DNA of 44,403 nt from Mangrovicoccus sp. (lineage in GTDB: Bacteria; Pseudomonadota; Alphaproteobacteria; Rhodobacterales; Rhodobacteraceae). The notes below the pieces were generated by a model that saw only the letters and a list, made by a program, of their open reading frames with translations, searched no databases and was not told the origin of the DNA. The translations under genes were made by a program, and so were the position numbers. Of this stretch, positions 8,416 through 16,620 are shown piece by piece. How positions within the stretch are numbered: the first letter of the stretch is position 1; every line of letters starts with the position of its first letter. Where the stretch lies: contig JAOXSB010000005.1 of the NCBI GenBank assembly GCA_025800345.1, positions 1 to 44,403 on the forward strand. Direction: 5' to 3'.

Positions 8416-8665
8416 GGGGCAAACCTTGCATAAAATCAGCGGTCAGGGCACGGCCATTTAGGCGTTTTGCCCGAGCAAGCGCCAGATCCCTCGGTGCGGG
8501 TATTGCATTTTTGCAAGCCACAATTGGGAATTTTCCTATAGATCGCGCATTTTCGCAAAGCTAATCTTGAATATGTCGCGTCTGAGCGGTTCCGGGTCGG
8601 GGAGGGCCTTGGGCCGGGAGGGCTCAGATCCACGCGGCGCAGCAGGATACGGAAGGGAGGCCGTC
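8416..8665. promoter_or_regulatory. Divergent regulatory region with a repeated 13-bp motif
   Basis: Two related motifs of form YGCATTTTYGCAA occur here on the plus strand at 8503-8515 (in the palindrome TTGCATTTTTGCAA) and 8546-8558. They are 43 bp apart, close to four helical turns, and bracket an AT-rich TATAGA (8537-8542) that could be a -10 element. The layout suits a repressor controlling the valine operon to the right. The core resembles TTTGCAAA-like sites of short-chain fatty acyl regulators, but that link is only a guess. Confidence 0.45.
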
Positions 8666-9811
8666 ATGGATTTCGCTCTAACCGAAGAGCAGCAGGCCAT
8701 ATTTGAGATGGCCGCAGGCTTTGGCGAGGATCACATCGCCCCCCATGCCCAAGCTTGGGAAAAAGCCGGCGATATTCCCAAGGATTTATGGCCGCAATTG
8801 GCGCAGCTTGGCTTTGGCGGGCTTTATGTGAACGAGGCCGCCGGCGGCACTGGGATCACCCGGCTTGATGCAACGCTGGTCTTCGAGGCGCTGTCGCAAT
8901 CTTGCGCCTCGGTGGCGGCGTTTTTGTCGATCCACAATATGTGCGCCAGCATGATTGACCGCTATGGCAGCGAGGCGCTGAAAGCGCGGATTTTGCCCAA
9001 AGCGGTCACCATGGAAACGGTGCTGTCCTATTGCTTGACCGAGCCAGGATCGGGATCGGACGCCGCGGCGTTGAAAACCCGCGCGGCGAAGCAGGATCAA
9101 GGTTATCTGCTGAACGGCACCAAAGCCTTCATCTCGGGCGGGGGCTATTCGGACGCCTATATCGTGATGTCCCGCACGGGCGGGGATGGTCCCAAGGGCA
9201 TTTCGGCCATTTTGGTCGAGGATGGCACGCCGGGGCTGAGCTTTGGCGGGCTTGAAGACAAGATGGGTTGGAAAAGCCAGCCCACCCGCCAGGTGCAGCT
9301 AGATGATTGCTTGGTGCCCGGCGAGAACCTGATTGGCGAGGAAGGCAAAGGCTTTTCCTATGCCATGGCGGCACTGGATGGGGGGCGGCTGAATATCGCT
9401 GCTTGCTCTTTGGGGGCGGCGCAATCGGCGCTGGATAAAACCTTGGCCTATATGGGCGAGCGCAAAGCCTTTGGCCAATCCATCGATCAGTTTCAAGCGC
9501 TGCAATTCCGCCTGGCGGATATGGAGATCGAATTGCAAGCGGCGCGGGTGTTCTTGCGCCAGGCCGCTTGGAAGCTTGATACGGGGGCGCCCGATGCGTC
9601 CAAAGCCTGTGCGATGGCCAAGAAATTCGTCACCGAAGCGGGCTCGCGCATTGCGGATCAATGTCTGCAACTGCATGGCGGGTATGGCTATCTGACCGAT
9701 TACGGCGTGGAGAAAATCGTGCGTGATCTGCGGGTGCATCAGATCTTGGAAGGCACCAATGAGATCATGCGCATGATCGTGGCGCGTCATCTGCTGGCGG
9801 CGCGGTCATGA
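8666..9811 (+). CDS. Acyl-CoA dehydrogenase, probable isobutyryl-CoA dehydrogenase
   Basis: This FAD enzyme has about 381 residues. It is chosen from the ATG at 8666 because GGAAGGGAGG lies just upstream; the frame extends to 8567 without family-like sequence. It has the acyl-CoA dehydrogenase signatures CLTEPGSGSDAAAL and QFQALQFRLADME, then QCLQLHGGYGYL. The catalytic base is probably Glu362 in LEGTNEIMRMIV, the position used by short- and medium-chain enzymes. Followed directly by a 3-hydroxyisobutyryl-CoA hydrolase and mmsB, it most likely oxidises isobutyryl-CoA to methacrylyl-CoA in valine breakdown. Substrate is inferred from the operon; the family is certain. Electrons would go to ETF. 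Its stop overlaps the next start. Confidence 0.92.
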   Translation: MDFALTEEQQAIFEMAAGFGEDHIAPHAQAWEKAGDIPKDLWPQLAQLGFGGLYVNEAAGGTGITRLDATLVFEALSQSCASVAAFLSIHNMCASMIDRYGSEALKARILPKAVTMETVLSYCLTEPGSGSDAAALKTRAAKQDQGYLLNGTKAFISGGGYSDAYIVMSRTGGDGPKGISAILVEDGTPGLSFGGLEDKMGWKSQPTRQVQLDDCLVPGENLIGEEGKGFSYAMAALDGGRLNIAACSLGAAQSALDKTLAYMGERKAFGQSIDQFQALQFRLADMEIELQAARVFLRQAAWKLDTGAPDASKACAMAKKFVTEAGSRIADQCLQLHGGYGYLTDYGVEKIVRDLRVHQILEGTNEIMRMIVARHLLAARS

Positions 9812-10839
9812 GCGATATTGAGATCCGCAAAACCGGGCGCGCCGGGCGCATCACCTTGACCCGTGAAAAGGCGCTGAACGCGCTGTCGCCCGAGATGTCC
9901 GTGGCGATTGAGGCGGCGCTGGACGCCTGGGCCGAGGATGCCGAGATCGCCTTGATCGTGATTGACGCGTCCGGGGATAGGGCCTTTTGCGCCGGGGGTG
10001 ATATTGCCCAGATCTATCAGCATGGCATGGCCGGAGATCACGATTACGCCCGTGCCTTTTGGCGCCAGGAATATCGGCTGAACGCGAAACTGGCGCGGTT
10101 TTCTCGCCCGGTGATCAGCTTCATGCAGGGCTTCGTCATGGGCGGCGGCGTTGGGCTTGGCTGCCATGTGGGGTATCGCGTGGTGGGGGAAAGCACCAAA
10201 GCTTCGATGCCTGAATGCGCCATTGGTTTGATCCCGGATGTGGGCGGCACGCTGCTTTTGGGCAATGCGCCCGGCGCGCTGGGCGAATATCTTGGCTTGA
10301 GCGCGGCGCGTATGGGGCCGAGGGATGCGATTTATGCGGGCTTTGCCGATCATTTCGTGCCTGAGGCCGATTGGCCCGCCCTGATCGCCGAGCTAGAGCG
10401 CAGCGGCGATGTCAGCGCGTTGCTCGGGCAATCCCAAACGCCCCCGCCGGGGGAATTGGAAGCCCAAACCAACGAGATCACCGCGCATTTCTCGCAGCCG
10501 GATTTGCCAGCGATTTTGCAAAGCCTGCAAGATGCGGGCAGTGATTGGGCCGGCGGCGCGTTGAAAACCCTTTCGCGCAATTCGCCCTTTGCCATGGCCT
10601 GCACCCTGCAATTGGTGCGCGATGCCCGCCAGATGGAGGGGATCGAAGAGGCTTTGGCCCAAGAATATCGCTATACCTACCGGGCGCAGAAACATGGGGA
10701 TCTGCTGGAAGGGGTGCGGGCGATGATTATCGACAAGGACAAATCCCCGAAATGGCACCCTGCTGAGCCCGGTCAGATCCGTGCCCAGGATGTGTCGGCG
10801 ATGCTCGCCCCTTTGGGCGATCATGAATTGGTCTTGTGA
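9808..10839 (+). CDS. 3-hydroxyisobutyryl-CoA hydrolase (crotonase fold)
   Basis: The 343-residue crotonase-superfamily protein is longer than a plain enoyl-CoA hydratase, as expected for HIBCH-type hydrolases. It shows FCAGGDIAQIYQ (oxyanion-hole region), MQGFVMGGGVGLGCH and MPECAIGLIPDVGG, the last with the glutamate and the PDVGG turn typical of the hydrolases. It would release 3-hydroxyisobutyrate from its CoA ester so that MmsB can oxidise it. It starts inside the stop of the acyl-CoA dehydrogenase gene (ATGA overlap) and is followed by mmsB after 11 bp, so it is part of the valine operon. Confidence 0.9.
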   Translation: MSDIEIRKTGRAGRITLTREKALNALSPEMSVAIEAALDAWAEDAEIALIVIDASGDRAFCAGGDIAQIYQHGMAGDHDYARAFWRQEYRLNAKLARFSRPVISFMQGFVMGGGVGLGCHVGYRVVGESTKASMPECAIGLIPDVGGTLLLGNAPGALGEYLGLSAARMGPRDAIYAGFADHFVPEADWPALIAELERSGDVSALLGQSQTPPPGELEAQTNEITAHFSQPDLPAILQSLQDAGSDWAGGALKTLSRNSPFAMACTLQLVRDARQMEGIEEALAQEYRYTYRAQKHGDLLEGVRAMIIDKDKSPKWHPAEPGQIRAQDVSAMLAPLGDHELVL

Positions 10840-10850
10840 GGAGAGCGCAG

Positions 10851-11723
10851 ATGAAGATCGCCTTTATCGGATTGGGCAATATGGGCGCGCCCATGGCGCA
10901 AAACCTCGCCAAAGCAGGCCATGAGGTCACCGGGTTTGATTTGGCTGCCACGCCCGAAGGATTGCCCATGGCGAGCAGCGCCGCTGCGGCCTGCGCCGGG
11001 GCCGAGGTCGCGATCACCATGCTGCCCGATGGGCCGATCCTGCGCCGGGTCGCAGATGAGATCATTCCAGCCCTGGGGCAAGGCGCGGTGCTGGTGGATT
11101 GCTCTACCGTGGATGTGCAAAGCGCCCGCGCAGTGGCGGCGCAAGCGGCACAGGCAGGTCTGGGGGCGCTAGATGCGCCGGTTTCTGGCGGGATCGGCGG
11201 GGCGCAAGCGGGCAGCCTGACCTTTATGGTGGGCGGCGAGGATGCAGATTTCGCCCGCGTTCAACCGCTGTTCGAGATCATGGGCGCGAAAACCGTGCAT
11301 TGCGGCGGCGCAGGTGCGGGCCAGGCGGCAAAGCTGTGCAACAACATGATCCTTGGCGCGACCATGATCGCCACCTGCGAGGCTTTTGCCTTGGCCGATA
11401 AGCTGGGGCTGGACCGGCAATCCATGTTCGATGTGGTCTCGACCTCTTCGGGCTATAGTTGGTCCATGAATGCCTATTGCCCGGCACCGGGGATCGGCCC
11501 GCAAAGCCCTGCCGATAACGCCTATCAGCCAGGTTTTGCCGCAGAACTAATGCTCAAGGATCTGCGGCTGTCGCAACAAGCGGCCGAAGCGGCCGATGCG
11601 GAAACCCCCATGGGGCGCGAGGCCATGGCGCAATACACAACATTTGTCGAAGACGAGGATGGCCGGGGCAAGGATTTCTCGGCCATGTTGCCCCGTTTGG
11701 CGGAAAAAGGACGCGCGCAATGA
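10851..11723 (+). CDS. mmsB: 3-hydroxyisobutyrate dehydrogenase
   Basis: This NAD-dependent beta-hydroxyacid dehydrogenase has 290 residues and oxidises 3-hydroxyisobutyrate to methylmalonate semialdehyde in valine catabolism. The Rossmann motif is FIGLGNMGAPMAQNL at the N-terminus. The substrate motif is LDAPVSGGIGGAQAGSL. The catalytic lysine is near residue 161 in GQAAKLCNNM. The ATG at 10851 follows GAGGAGAGC. The partner enzyme MmsA (semialdehyde dehydrogenase) is not in the window. The stop overlaps the start of the downstream crotonase gene by 4 bp. Confidence 0.94.
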   Translation: MKIAFIGLGNMGAPMAQNLAKAGHEVTGFDLAATPEGLPMASSAAAACAGAEVAITMLPDGPILRRVADEIIPALGQGAVLVDCSTVDVQSARAVAAQAAQAGLGALDAPVSGGIGGAQAGSLTFMVGGEDADFARVQPLFEIMGAKTVHCGGAGAGQAAKLCNNMILGATMIATCEAFALADKLGLDRQSMFDVVSTSSGYSWSMNAYCPAPGIGPQSPADNAYQPGFAAELMLKDLRLSQQAAEAADAETPMGREAMAQYTTFVEDEDGRGKDFSAMLPRLAEKGRAQ

Positions 11724-12496
11724 GCGATTTGATTAAACTTACCCGCGAGAACGGCGTTGCCCTGATCCAGCTCAACCGGCCTGATCAGCTCAATGCGCTG
11801 AATTCGGCCTTGGCGGCGGATATGGTGGCCATGGTGGGCGAACTTGACCGCGACCCCGAGATTGGCTGCATCGTGGTCACGGGCGATCAGCGAGCCTTTG
11901 CTGCTGGGGCAGATATTGCAGAGCTGAACGGGCTCAGCGCTGCTGAGATGATCGAACGGGATTACTTCGGCGAATGGCAGGCCTTTGCCGATGCGCGCAC
12001 CCCCAAGATTGCCGCCGTGAATGGCTATGCGCTGGGCGGTGGTTGCGAGCTGATGATGATGTGCGATTTCGCCATTGCCGGGGAGGGCGCGAAATTTGGC
12101 CAGCCCGAGATCAAGATCGGGGTGATCGCGGCCATGGGCGGCACTCAGCGGATGACCAAATTGATCGGGCGGGCGCGGTCTATGGATATGCATCTGACGG
12201 GCCGGATGATGGATGCGCCCGAAGCGCTGGCCGCAGGGCTTGTGGCGCGGGTGGTGCCCGATGCGGATGTGCTGCCCCAAGCGATGGAAGCGGCGGCGAA
12301 AATCGCCAGCTATTCCCGGCCGGGGATTCGCTTGGCCCGCGAGGCGGTGCGCCGGGCCGAGGAATCGCCATTGGCAGAAGGCTTGCTGTTTGAGCGGCGT
12401 TTGTTTCATTCGCTGATCGACACCCCGGACCAAAAAGAAGGCATGGGCGCGTTTTTGGAAAAACGTGCGCCTAAATTTGGCCAAGGCCAAAACTGA
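11720..12496 (+). CDS. Enoyl-CoA hydratase
   Basis: The 258-residue crotonase has the two catalytic glutamates of true hydratases: one in NGYALGGGCELMMMCD and one in FGQPEIKIGVIAAMGGTQRM. The oxyanion-hole segment is FAAGADIAEL. In this operon it would hydrate methacrylyl-CoA to 3-hydroxyisobutyryl-CoA, filling the step between the acyl-CoA dehydrogenase and the hydrolase; it could also serve general beta-oxidation. It is the last gene of the operon, with an intrinsic terminator starting about 30 bp after its stop. Confidence 0.93.
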   Translation: MSDLIKLTRENGVALIQLNRPDQLNALNSALAADMVAMVGELDRDPEIGCIVVTGDQRAFAAGADIAELNGLSAAEMIERDYFGEWQAFADARTPKIAAVNGYALGGGCELMMMCDFAIAGEGAKFGQPEIKIGVIAAMGGTQRMTKLIGRARSMDMHLTGRMMDAPEALAAGLVARVVPDADVLPQAMEAAAKIASYSRPGIRLAREAVRRAEESPLAEGLLFERRLFHSLIDTPDQKEGMGAFLEKRAPKFGQGQN

Positions 12497-12524
12497 TCCT
12501 GGCCCAATCGGGCTGAGCACTTGG

Positions 12525-12555
12525 AACGCAACCCATTGTTGGGTTGCGTTTTTTT
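12525..12555 (+). terminator. Intrinsic terminator of the valine operon
   Basis: A perfect 10-bp stem, AACGCAACCC/GGGTTGCGTT (12525-12534 and 12541-12550), with loop ATTGTT, runs into seven T residues (12549-12555). It is the clearest rho-independent terminator in the window and separates the valine operon from the Liv/CoA-ligase block. Confidence 0.93.
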
Positions 12556-12613
12556 GTGTCTGGCGCGGGCGCGAAAAAAGGAGCGGCAAGAAAAAAATCA
12601 ACTCTTTGCATGC

Positions 12614-12630
12614 TGTTAGGTTTTGTTAGG
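12614..12630 (+). promoter_or_regulatory. Ten-base-pair direct repeat upstream of the Liv/CoA-ligase operon
   Basis: Two exact TGTTAGG copies (12614-12620 and 12624-12630) are separated by TTT, giving a 10-bp period so both lie on one helix face. They are about 110 bp before the first gene. OmpR-type regulators bind such phased direct repeats, and one is encoded at the end of this gene block. The functional link is inference. Confidence 0.4.
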
Positions 12631-12737
12631 ATTGGGAGAAATTCTGGAAATCTTCGCAGCATAAATTCGGATCAAAGGTCGTCAAAAAGACCAACCAGAC
12701 TGCTTGGAAGTACCGGAGACGGTGGGAGGAGACATTC

Positions 12738-14705
12738 GTGGAAGGGGATAAGGCGCAGGCCGCGCTGACCTCTATTCCTGCGCTATTGGCACGCAATGTG
12801 GCCCAATATGGCCATCGTTTGGCCATGCGCGAGAAAGAGTTCGGCATTTGGCAAAGCTGGAACTGGACGCAGGTGGCCGAGGAAATTCGCCATCTTGCTT
12901 TGGGCTTTCTGTCACTGGGTGTGAAAGAAGGCCAACATATCGCAATCATCGGGCGCAACCGCCCCATGCATTATTGGTCCATGGTGGCGGCGCAGATGGT
13001 GCGCGCGGTGCCAGTGCCGATTTATCAAGACTCTGTTGCCGAAGAGATGGCCTATGTGTTGGAGCATTGCGGCGCCTCTTATGTGGTCTGCGGTGATCAG
13101 GAACAGGTCGATAAGGTCATCGAAGTGTCCGAAAGCACGGGGCTGCATTTCGATGTGGTCTATACCGACAAGCGGGGGATGCGCCGCTATGACCATTCCC
13201 ATCTGAACGCGCTTGAAGAGGTGATGGAACAAGGCGCGGCCGCCATCACCGGGCTGCATGAAGAGCTCGACCGGCGCATCGCTTCTATCGGTTATGATGA
13301 TATCTGCGTGATGCTCTATACGTCGGGCACCACAGGGCGGCCCAAAGGTGTGGTTCTGTCCAACCGCAATATCATCGAGACCTCCAAGCGCACCGCCGAG
13401 TTTGATCATCTCACCCATCGCGAAGAGATCCTGGCCTATCTGCCTATGGCATGGGTGGGGGATTTCATCTTTTCTGTGGGCCAGGCGTTTTGGACGGGGT
13501 TCTGTGTGAACTGTCCGGAAAATGGCGAGACGATGATGACCGATCTGCGCGAGATCGGGCCGACCTATTATTTCGCGCCGCCGCGGATTTTCGAGACGCT
13601 GCTGACCAATGTGCAAATCCGCATGGAAGATGCCGGGCCGCTGAAACGCTGGATGTTCAAACGGGCTTTGGCCCATGCGCGCAAAGTGGGTCCGCAATTG
13701 CTGGATGGCAAATCCGTGGGCTTGGGCGACCGCATGGCCTATGGGGTCTGGAATTTCCTGATCTATGGCCCGCTGAAAGATGCGATCGGGTTTAGCCGCG
13801 TGCGTGTGGGCTATACCGCGGGCGAGGCCATCGGGCCGGAGATCTTCGCCTTTTACCGCTCGCTTGGGATCAATCTCAAACAGCTTTACGGGCAGACCGA
13901 GGCCAGCGTGTTCATCGCCCAGCAGCCCGATGGCATGGTGCGCGATGATACGGTGGGCGTGCCCAGCCCCGGGGTGGAAATCCGCATTGATGATGTCTCG
14001 GGCGAGGTGTTCTATCGCTCTGATGGGGTGTTTGTGAAATATTACAAAAACCCCGAAAGCACGGCGAGCACCAAAGATCCCGAAGGCTGGGTGGCCACGG
14101 GGGATGCGGGCTTTATCGAGCAAGCGACCGGCCATTTGCGGATCATCGATCGGGCAAAGGATGTGGGCAAATTGGCCGATGGCCGGATGTTCGCGCCGAA
14201 ATTCGTCGAGAATAAGCTCAAATTCTATCCCGAGATCCTCGAGGCCGTCGTGTTCGGCAAAGATCGCGATTACTGCACGGCGTTTCTCAATATCGATCTG
14301 ACCGCCGTGGGCAATTGGGCCGAGCGCAACAATATCGCTTATGCGTCCTACCAAGAGCTGGCCGGGCACCCATTGGTGCTTGAGACCCTGCAAAAGCATG
14401 TGGCCGAGGTCAATGAAAGCGTGGCGCGGGACGAAAAGCTCAATGGCTGCACGATCCAGCGTTTTCTTGTTCTGCACAAAGAACTGGATGCTGATGATGG
14501 CGAGATGACCCGCACGCGCAAAGTGCGCCGGGTGGTGATCGCTGACAAATATGCTGATCTCATCACCGCTCTCTATGACGGGTCCACCAGCGTCTATACC
14601 GAGACCGAGGTGACCTATGAGGACGGGCGCAAGGGCTCGATCAAAGCGACCCTAGAGATCCGCGATCTTGAGCCGGTGGCGATGCCATCCATGGCCGCCG
14701 AATGA
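12738..14705 (+). CDS. AMP-forming acyl-CoA ligase (long-chain-acyl-CoA synthetase type)
   Basis: This 655-residue ANL-superfamily ligase activates a carboxylic acid with ATP and then CoA. The phosphate-binding loop MLYTSGTTGRPKGVVLS (around residue 195) is intact, as are LYGQTEAS, ATGDAGFIE and a late lysine in RTRKVRR. Length and layout match the FadD15/AMP-dependent synthetases usually found with Liv transporters. The start is a GTG at 12738, with GGGAGGA eight bases upstream. It heads the operon and its stop lies at the beginning of the LivG-type ATPase gene. It probably activates the compound imported by that transporter; which acid is unknown. Confidence 0.9.
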   Translation: MEGDKAQAALTSIPALLARNVAQYGHRLAMREKEFGIWQSWNWTQVAEEIRHLALGFLSLGVKEGQHIAIIGRNRPMHYWSMVAAQMVRAVPVPIYQDSVAEEMAYVLEHCGASYVVCGDQEQVDKVIEVSESTGLHFDVVYTDKRGMRRYDHSHLNALEEVMEQGAAAITGLHEELDRRIASIGYDDICVMLYTSGTTGRPKGVVLSNRNIIETSKRTAEFDHLTHREEILAYLPMAWVGDFIFSVGQAFWTGFCVNCPENGETMMTDLREIGPTYYFAPPRIFETLLTNVQIRMEDAGPLKRWMFKRALAHARKVGPQLLDGKSVGLGDRMAYGVWNFLIYGPLKDAIGFSRVRVGYTAGEAIGPEIFAFYRSLGINLKQLYGQTEASVFIAQQPDGMVRDDTVGVPSPGVEIRIDDVSGEVFYRSDGVFVKYYKNPESTASTKDPEGWVATGDAGFIEQATGHLRIIDRAKDVGKLADGRMFAPKFVENKLKFYPEILEAVVFGKDRDYCTAFLNIDLTAVGNWAERNNIAYASYQELAGHPLVLETLQKHVAEVNESVARDEKLNGCTIQRFLVLHKELDADDGEMTRTRKVRRVVIADKYADLITALYDGSTSVYTETEVTYEDGRKGSIKATLEIRDLEPVAMPSMAAE

Positions 14706-14728
14706 CCGGCGCACCCGGGAGGGATTCC

Positions 14729-15550
14729 ATGAATATGATGAGTGACGACGGTTGGGTCACCGAAGATGGGCGCACCATCGGTGGGGTGATGCTCGATCTG
14801 AAAAACATCACCCTGCGCTTTGGCGGTGTGGTGGCGATCAAAGATATCTCGTTCAATATCCGCCAAGGTGAGATCCGCGCGATTATCGGCCCCAATGGGG
14901 CGGGTAAATCCTCGATGCTCAATGTGATCTCGGGCTTTTATCGCCCGCAAGAAGGCGAAGTGTGGTTCGAGGGTCAAAAGCGCCGCGAGATACAGCCCTA
15001 TGAAGTGGCCCGCAAAGGCATCGCCCGGACCTTCCAGAACATCGCGCTGTTCGAAGGTATGAGCGTTCTGGGCAATATCATGACCGGGCGGCTTACCCAT
15101 ATGAAAGCCGGGCTTGCGGCCCAAGCGCTATGGTGGGGCAAAGCACAAAAGGAAGAGACCAAGAACCGGGAATTCGTCGAGCATATCATCGATTTTCTGG
15201 AAATTCAGTCGATCCGCAAAACCCCCGTGGGCCGGTTGCCTTATGGTCTGAAAAAGCGGGTGGAGCTGGCCCGCGCCCTTGCGGCCGAGCCCAAGCTTTT
15301 GCTGCTGGACGAGCCCATGGCGGGCATGAATGTCGAGGAAAAAGAGGATATGTGCCGCTTTATCCTCGATGTGAATGATGAGTTCGGGACCACCATCGCG
15401 CTGATCGAACATGATATGGGCGTGGTGATGGATCTGTCGGATCGGGTTGTCGTGATGGATTACGGCAAAAAGATCGGCGACGGCACGCCTGATGAAATCC
15501 GCAACAATCAAGAAGTGATCGATGCTTATCTGGGGGTGGCCCATGACTAA
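14729..15550 (+). CDS. livG: Branched-chain amino acid type ABC transporter ATPase, LivG-like
   Basis: This ATPase of the HAAT (Liv) importer family has about 273 residues. The Walker A motif is GPNGAGKSS. The signature region reads YGLKKRVELARALA in place of LSGGQ, as is usual for LivG-type subunits, and the Walker B motif is LLLLDEPMAGM. The H-loop is ALIEHDMGVVM. I prefer the ATG at 14729, which follows GGGAGGG; an upstream ATG at 14702 overlaps the ligase stop (ATGA) and is possible. It would couple ATP hydrolysis to uptake through the two downstream permeases. The substrate is not necessarily an amino acid, because CoA ligases flank the set. Confidence 0.93.
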   Translation: MNMMSDDGWVTEDGRTIGGVMLDLKNITLRFGGVVAIKDISFNIRQGEIRAIIGPNGAGKSSMLNVISGFYRPQEGEVWFEGQKRREIQPYEVARKGIARTFQNIALFEGMSVLGNIMTGRLTHMKAGLAAQALWWGKAQKEETKNREFVEHIIDFLEIQSIRKTPVGRLPYGLKKRVELARALAAEPKLLLLDEPMAGMNVEEKEDMCRFILDVNDEFGTTIALIEHDMGVVMDLSDRVVVMDYGKKIGDGTPDEIRNNQEVIDAYLGVAHD

Positions 15551-15615
15551 GCCGCTCGCCGCCATTGTGAGATCACCGCAAATGTGCAGCCAATGCGCCG
15601 CGCAGGGAGGATGTG

Positions 15616-16617
15616 ATGCCTGAGTCCCTTCTTTATGGCACCGAGGTGGTGCTCAACGGGCTGATGGCCGGGGTTCTATATGCGCTTGTCGCGTTGGGCT
15701 TCGTGCTGATCTATAAAGCCTCGGGAATTTTCAACTATGCCCAAGGGGTGCTGTCGCTTTTCGCGGCCATGACCTTGGTGGGGATCATGAATGGTCAGAT
15801 CCCTTTCGCGCATCTGATCAATGCTGCCCTGGGCACTGAGATCCATCATTTTGGCTGGCATATCAACGCGCTGGTAGCGATCTTGCTGACCATGGTGGTG
15901 ATGGTGGGCGTGGCCTGGTGCGTCCAGCGTTTCGTGTTCCGCCATCTGATTGGGCAAGAGCCAATCATCTTGTTCATGGCCACCATTGGTCTGGCCTATT
16001 TCCTAGAAGGTCTGGGCGACATCATGTGGGGCTCGGACATCAAGAAACTTGATGTGGGTCTGCCTCAAGGCGGCAGCCTTTGGATCGAGGAAAACACCCA
16101 ATGGCTCGGTTTCGGCAATGAGAATTTCTATGGCTTCTTCCTAGATCGTCTGGATCTGATTGCCACGGTGATTGCAGCCCTTCTGGTGATCGCGCTGGTG
16201 GCGGTGTCGCAATACACCAAACATGGCCGGGCCATGCGCGCTGTGGCCGATGACCACCAGGCCGCTTTGTCGGTGGGGATTTCCCTGAACTTCATCTGGG
16301 TGTTTGTTTGGTCGATCGCGGGGTTTGTCGCCCTGGTCGCGGGCATCATCTGGGGCGCGAAATCCGGTGTGCAATTCTCGCTCTCGCTGATCGCGCTCAA
16401 GGCGCTTCCGGTGCTCATGCTGGGCGGTTTCACCTCGATCCCCGGCGCCATCATCGGCGGGTTGATCATCGGGGTGGGTGAGAAACTGTTTGAATTCACT
16501 GTCGGCCCATTGGTCGGCGGGGCCACGGAAAACTGGTTCGCCTATGTGCTGGCGCTGATCTTCCTGGTGTTCCGTCCCCAAGGCCTGATGGGCGAAAAAA
16601 TCATCGAAAGGGTGTGA
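15616..16617 (+). CDS. livH: ABC transporter permease, LivH-like
   Basis: This inner-membrane permease of about 333 residues has eight or so hydrophobic segments. The opening LNGLMAGVLYALVALGFVLI and the following FNYAQGVLSLFAA are typical of LivH. The conserved cytoplasmic coupling region appears as GRAMRAVADDHQAA. It starts at ATG 15616 (or the adjacent GTG 15613) after GGGAGG. A 65-bp gap from livG is the only sizeable one before livM, which follows after 3 bp. Together with livM it forms the translocation pore. Confidence 0.93.
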   Translation: MPESLLYGTEVVLNGLMAGVLYALVALGFVLIYKASGIFNYAQGVLSLFAAMTLVGIMNGQIPFAHLINAALGTEIHHFGWHINALVAILLTMVVMVGVAWCVQRFVFRHLIGQEPIILFMATIGLAYFLEGLGDIMWGSDIKKLDVGLPQGGSLWIEENTQWLGFGNENFYGFFLDRLDLIATVIAALLVIALVAVSQYTKHGRAMRAVADDHQAALSVGISLNFIWVFVWSIAGFVALVAGIIWGAKSGVQFSLSLIALKALPVLMLGGFTSIPGAIIGGLIIGVGEKLFEFTVGPLVGGATENWFAYVLALIFLVFRPQGLMGEKIIERV

Positions 16618-16620
16618 GCC

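Noticed and set aside
12606-12630. TTGCAT near the direct repeat as a -35 promoter element
   Set aside because: No acceptable -10 element lies at 16-18 bp, so I did not call a promoter there.
12912-14477. 521-residue minus-strand frame opposite the acyl-CoA ligase gene
   Set aside because: The plus strand carries an intact ligase with all motifs; the antisense frame has no recognisable domain.
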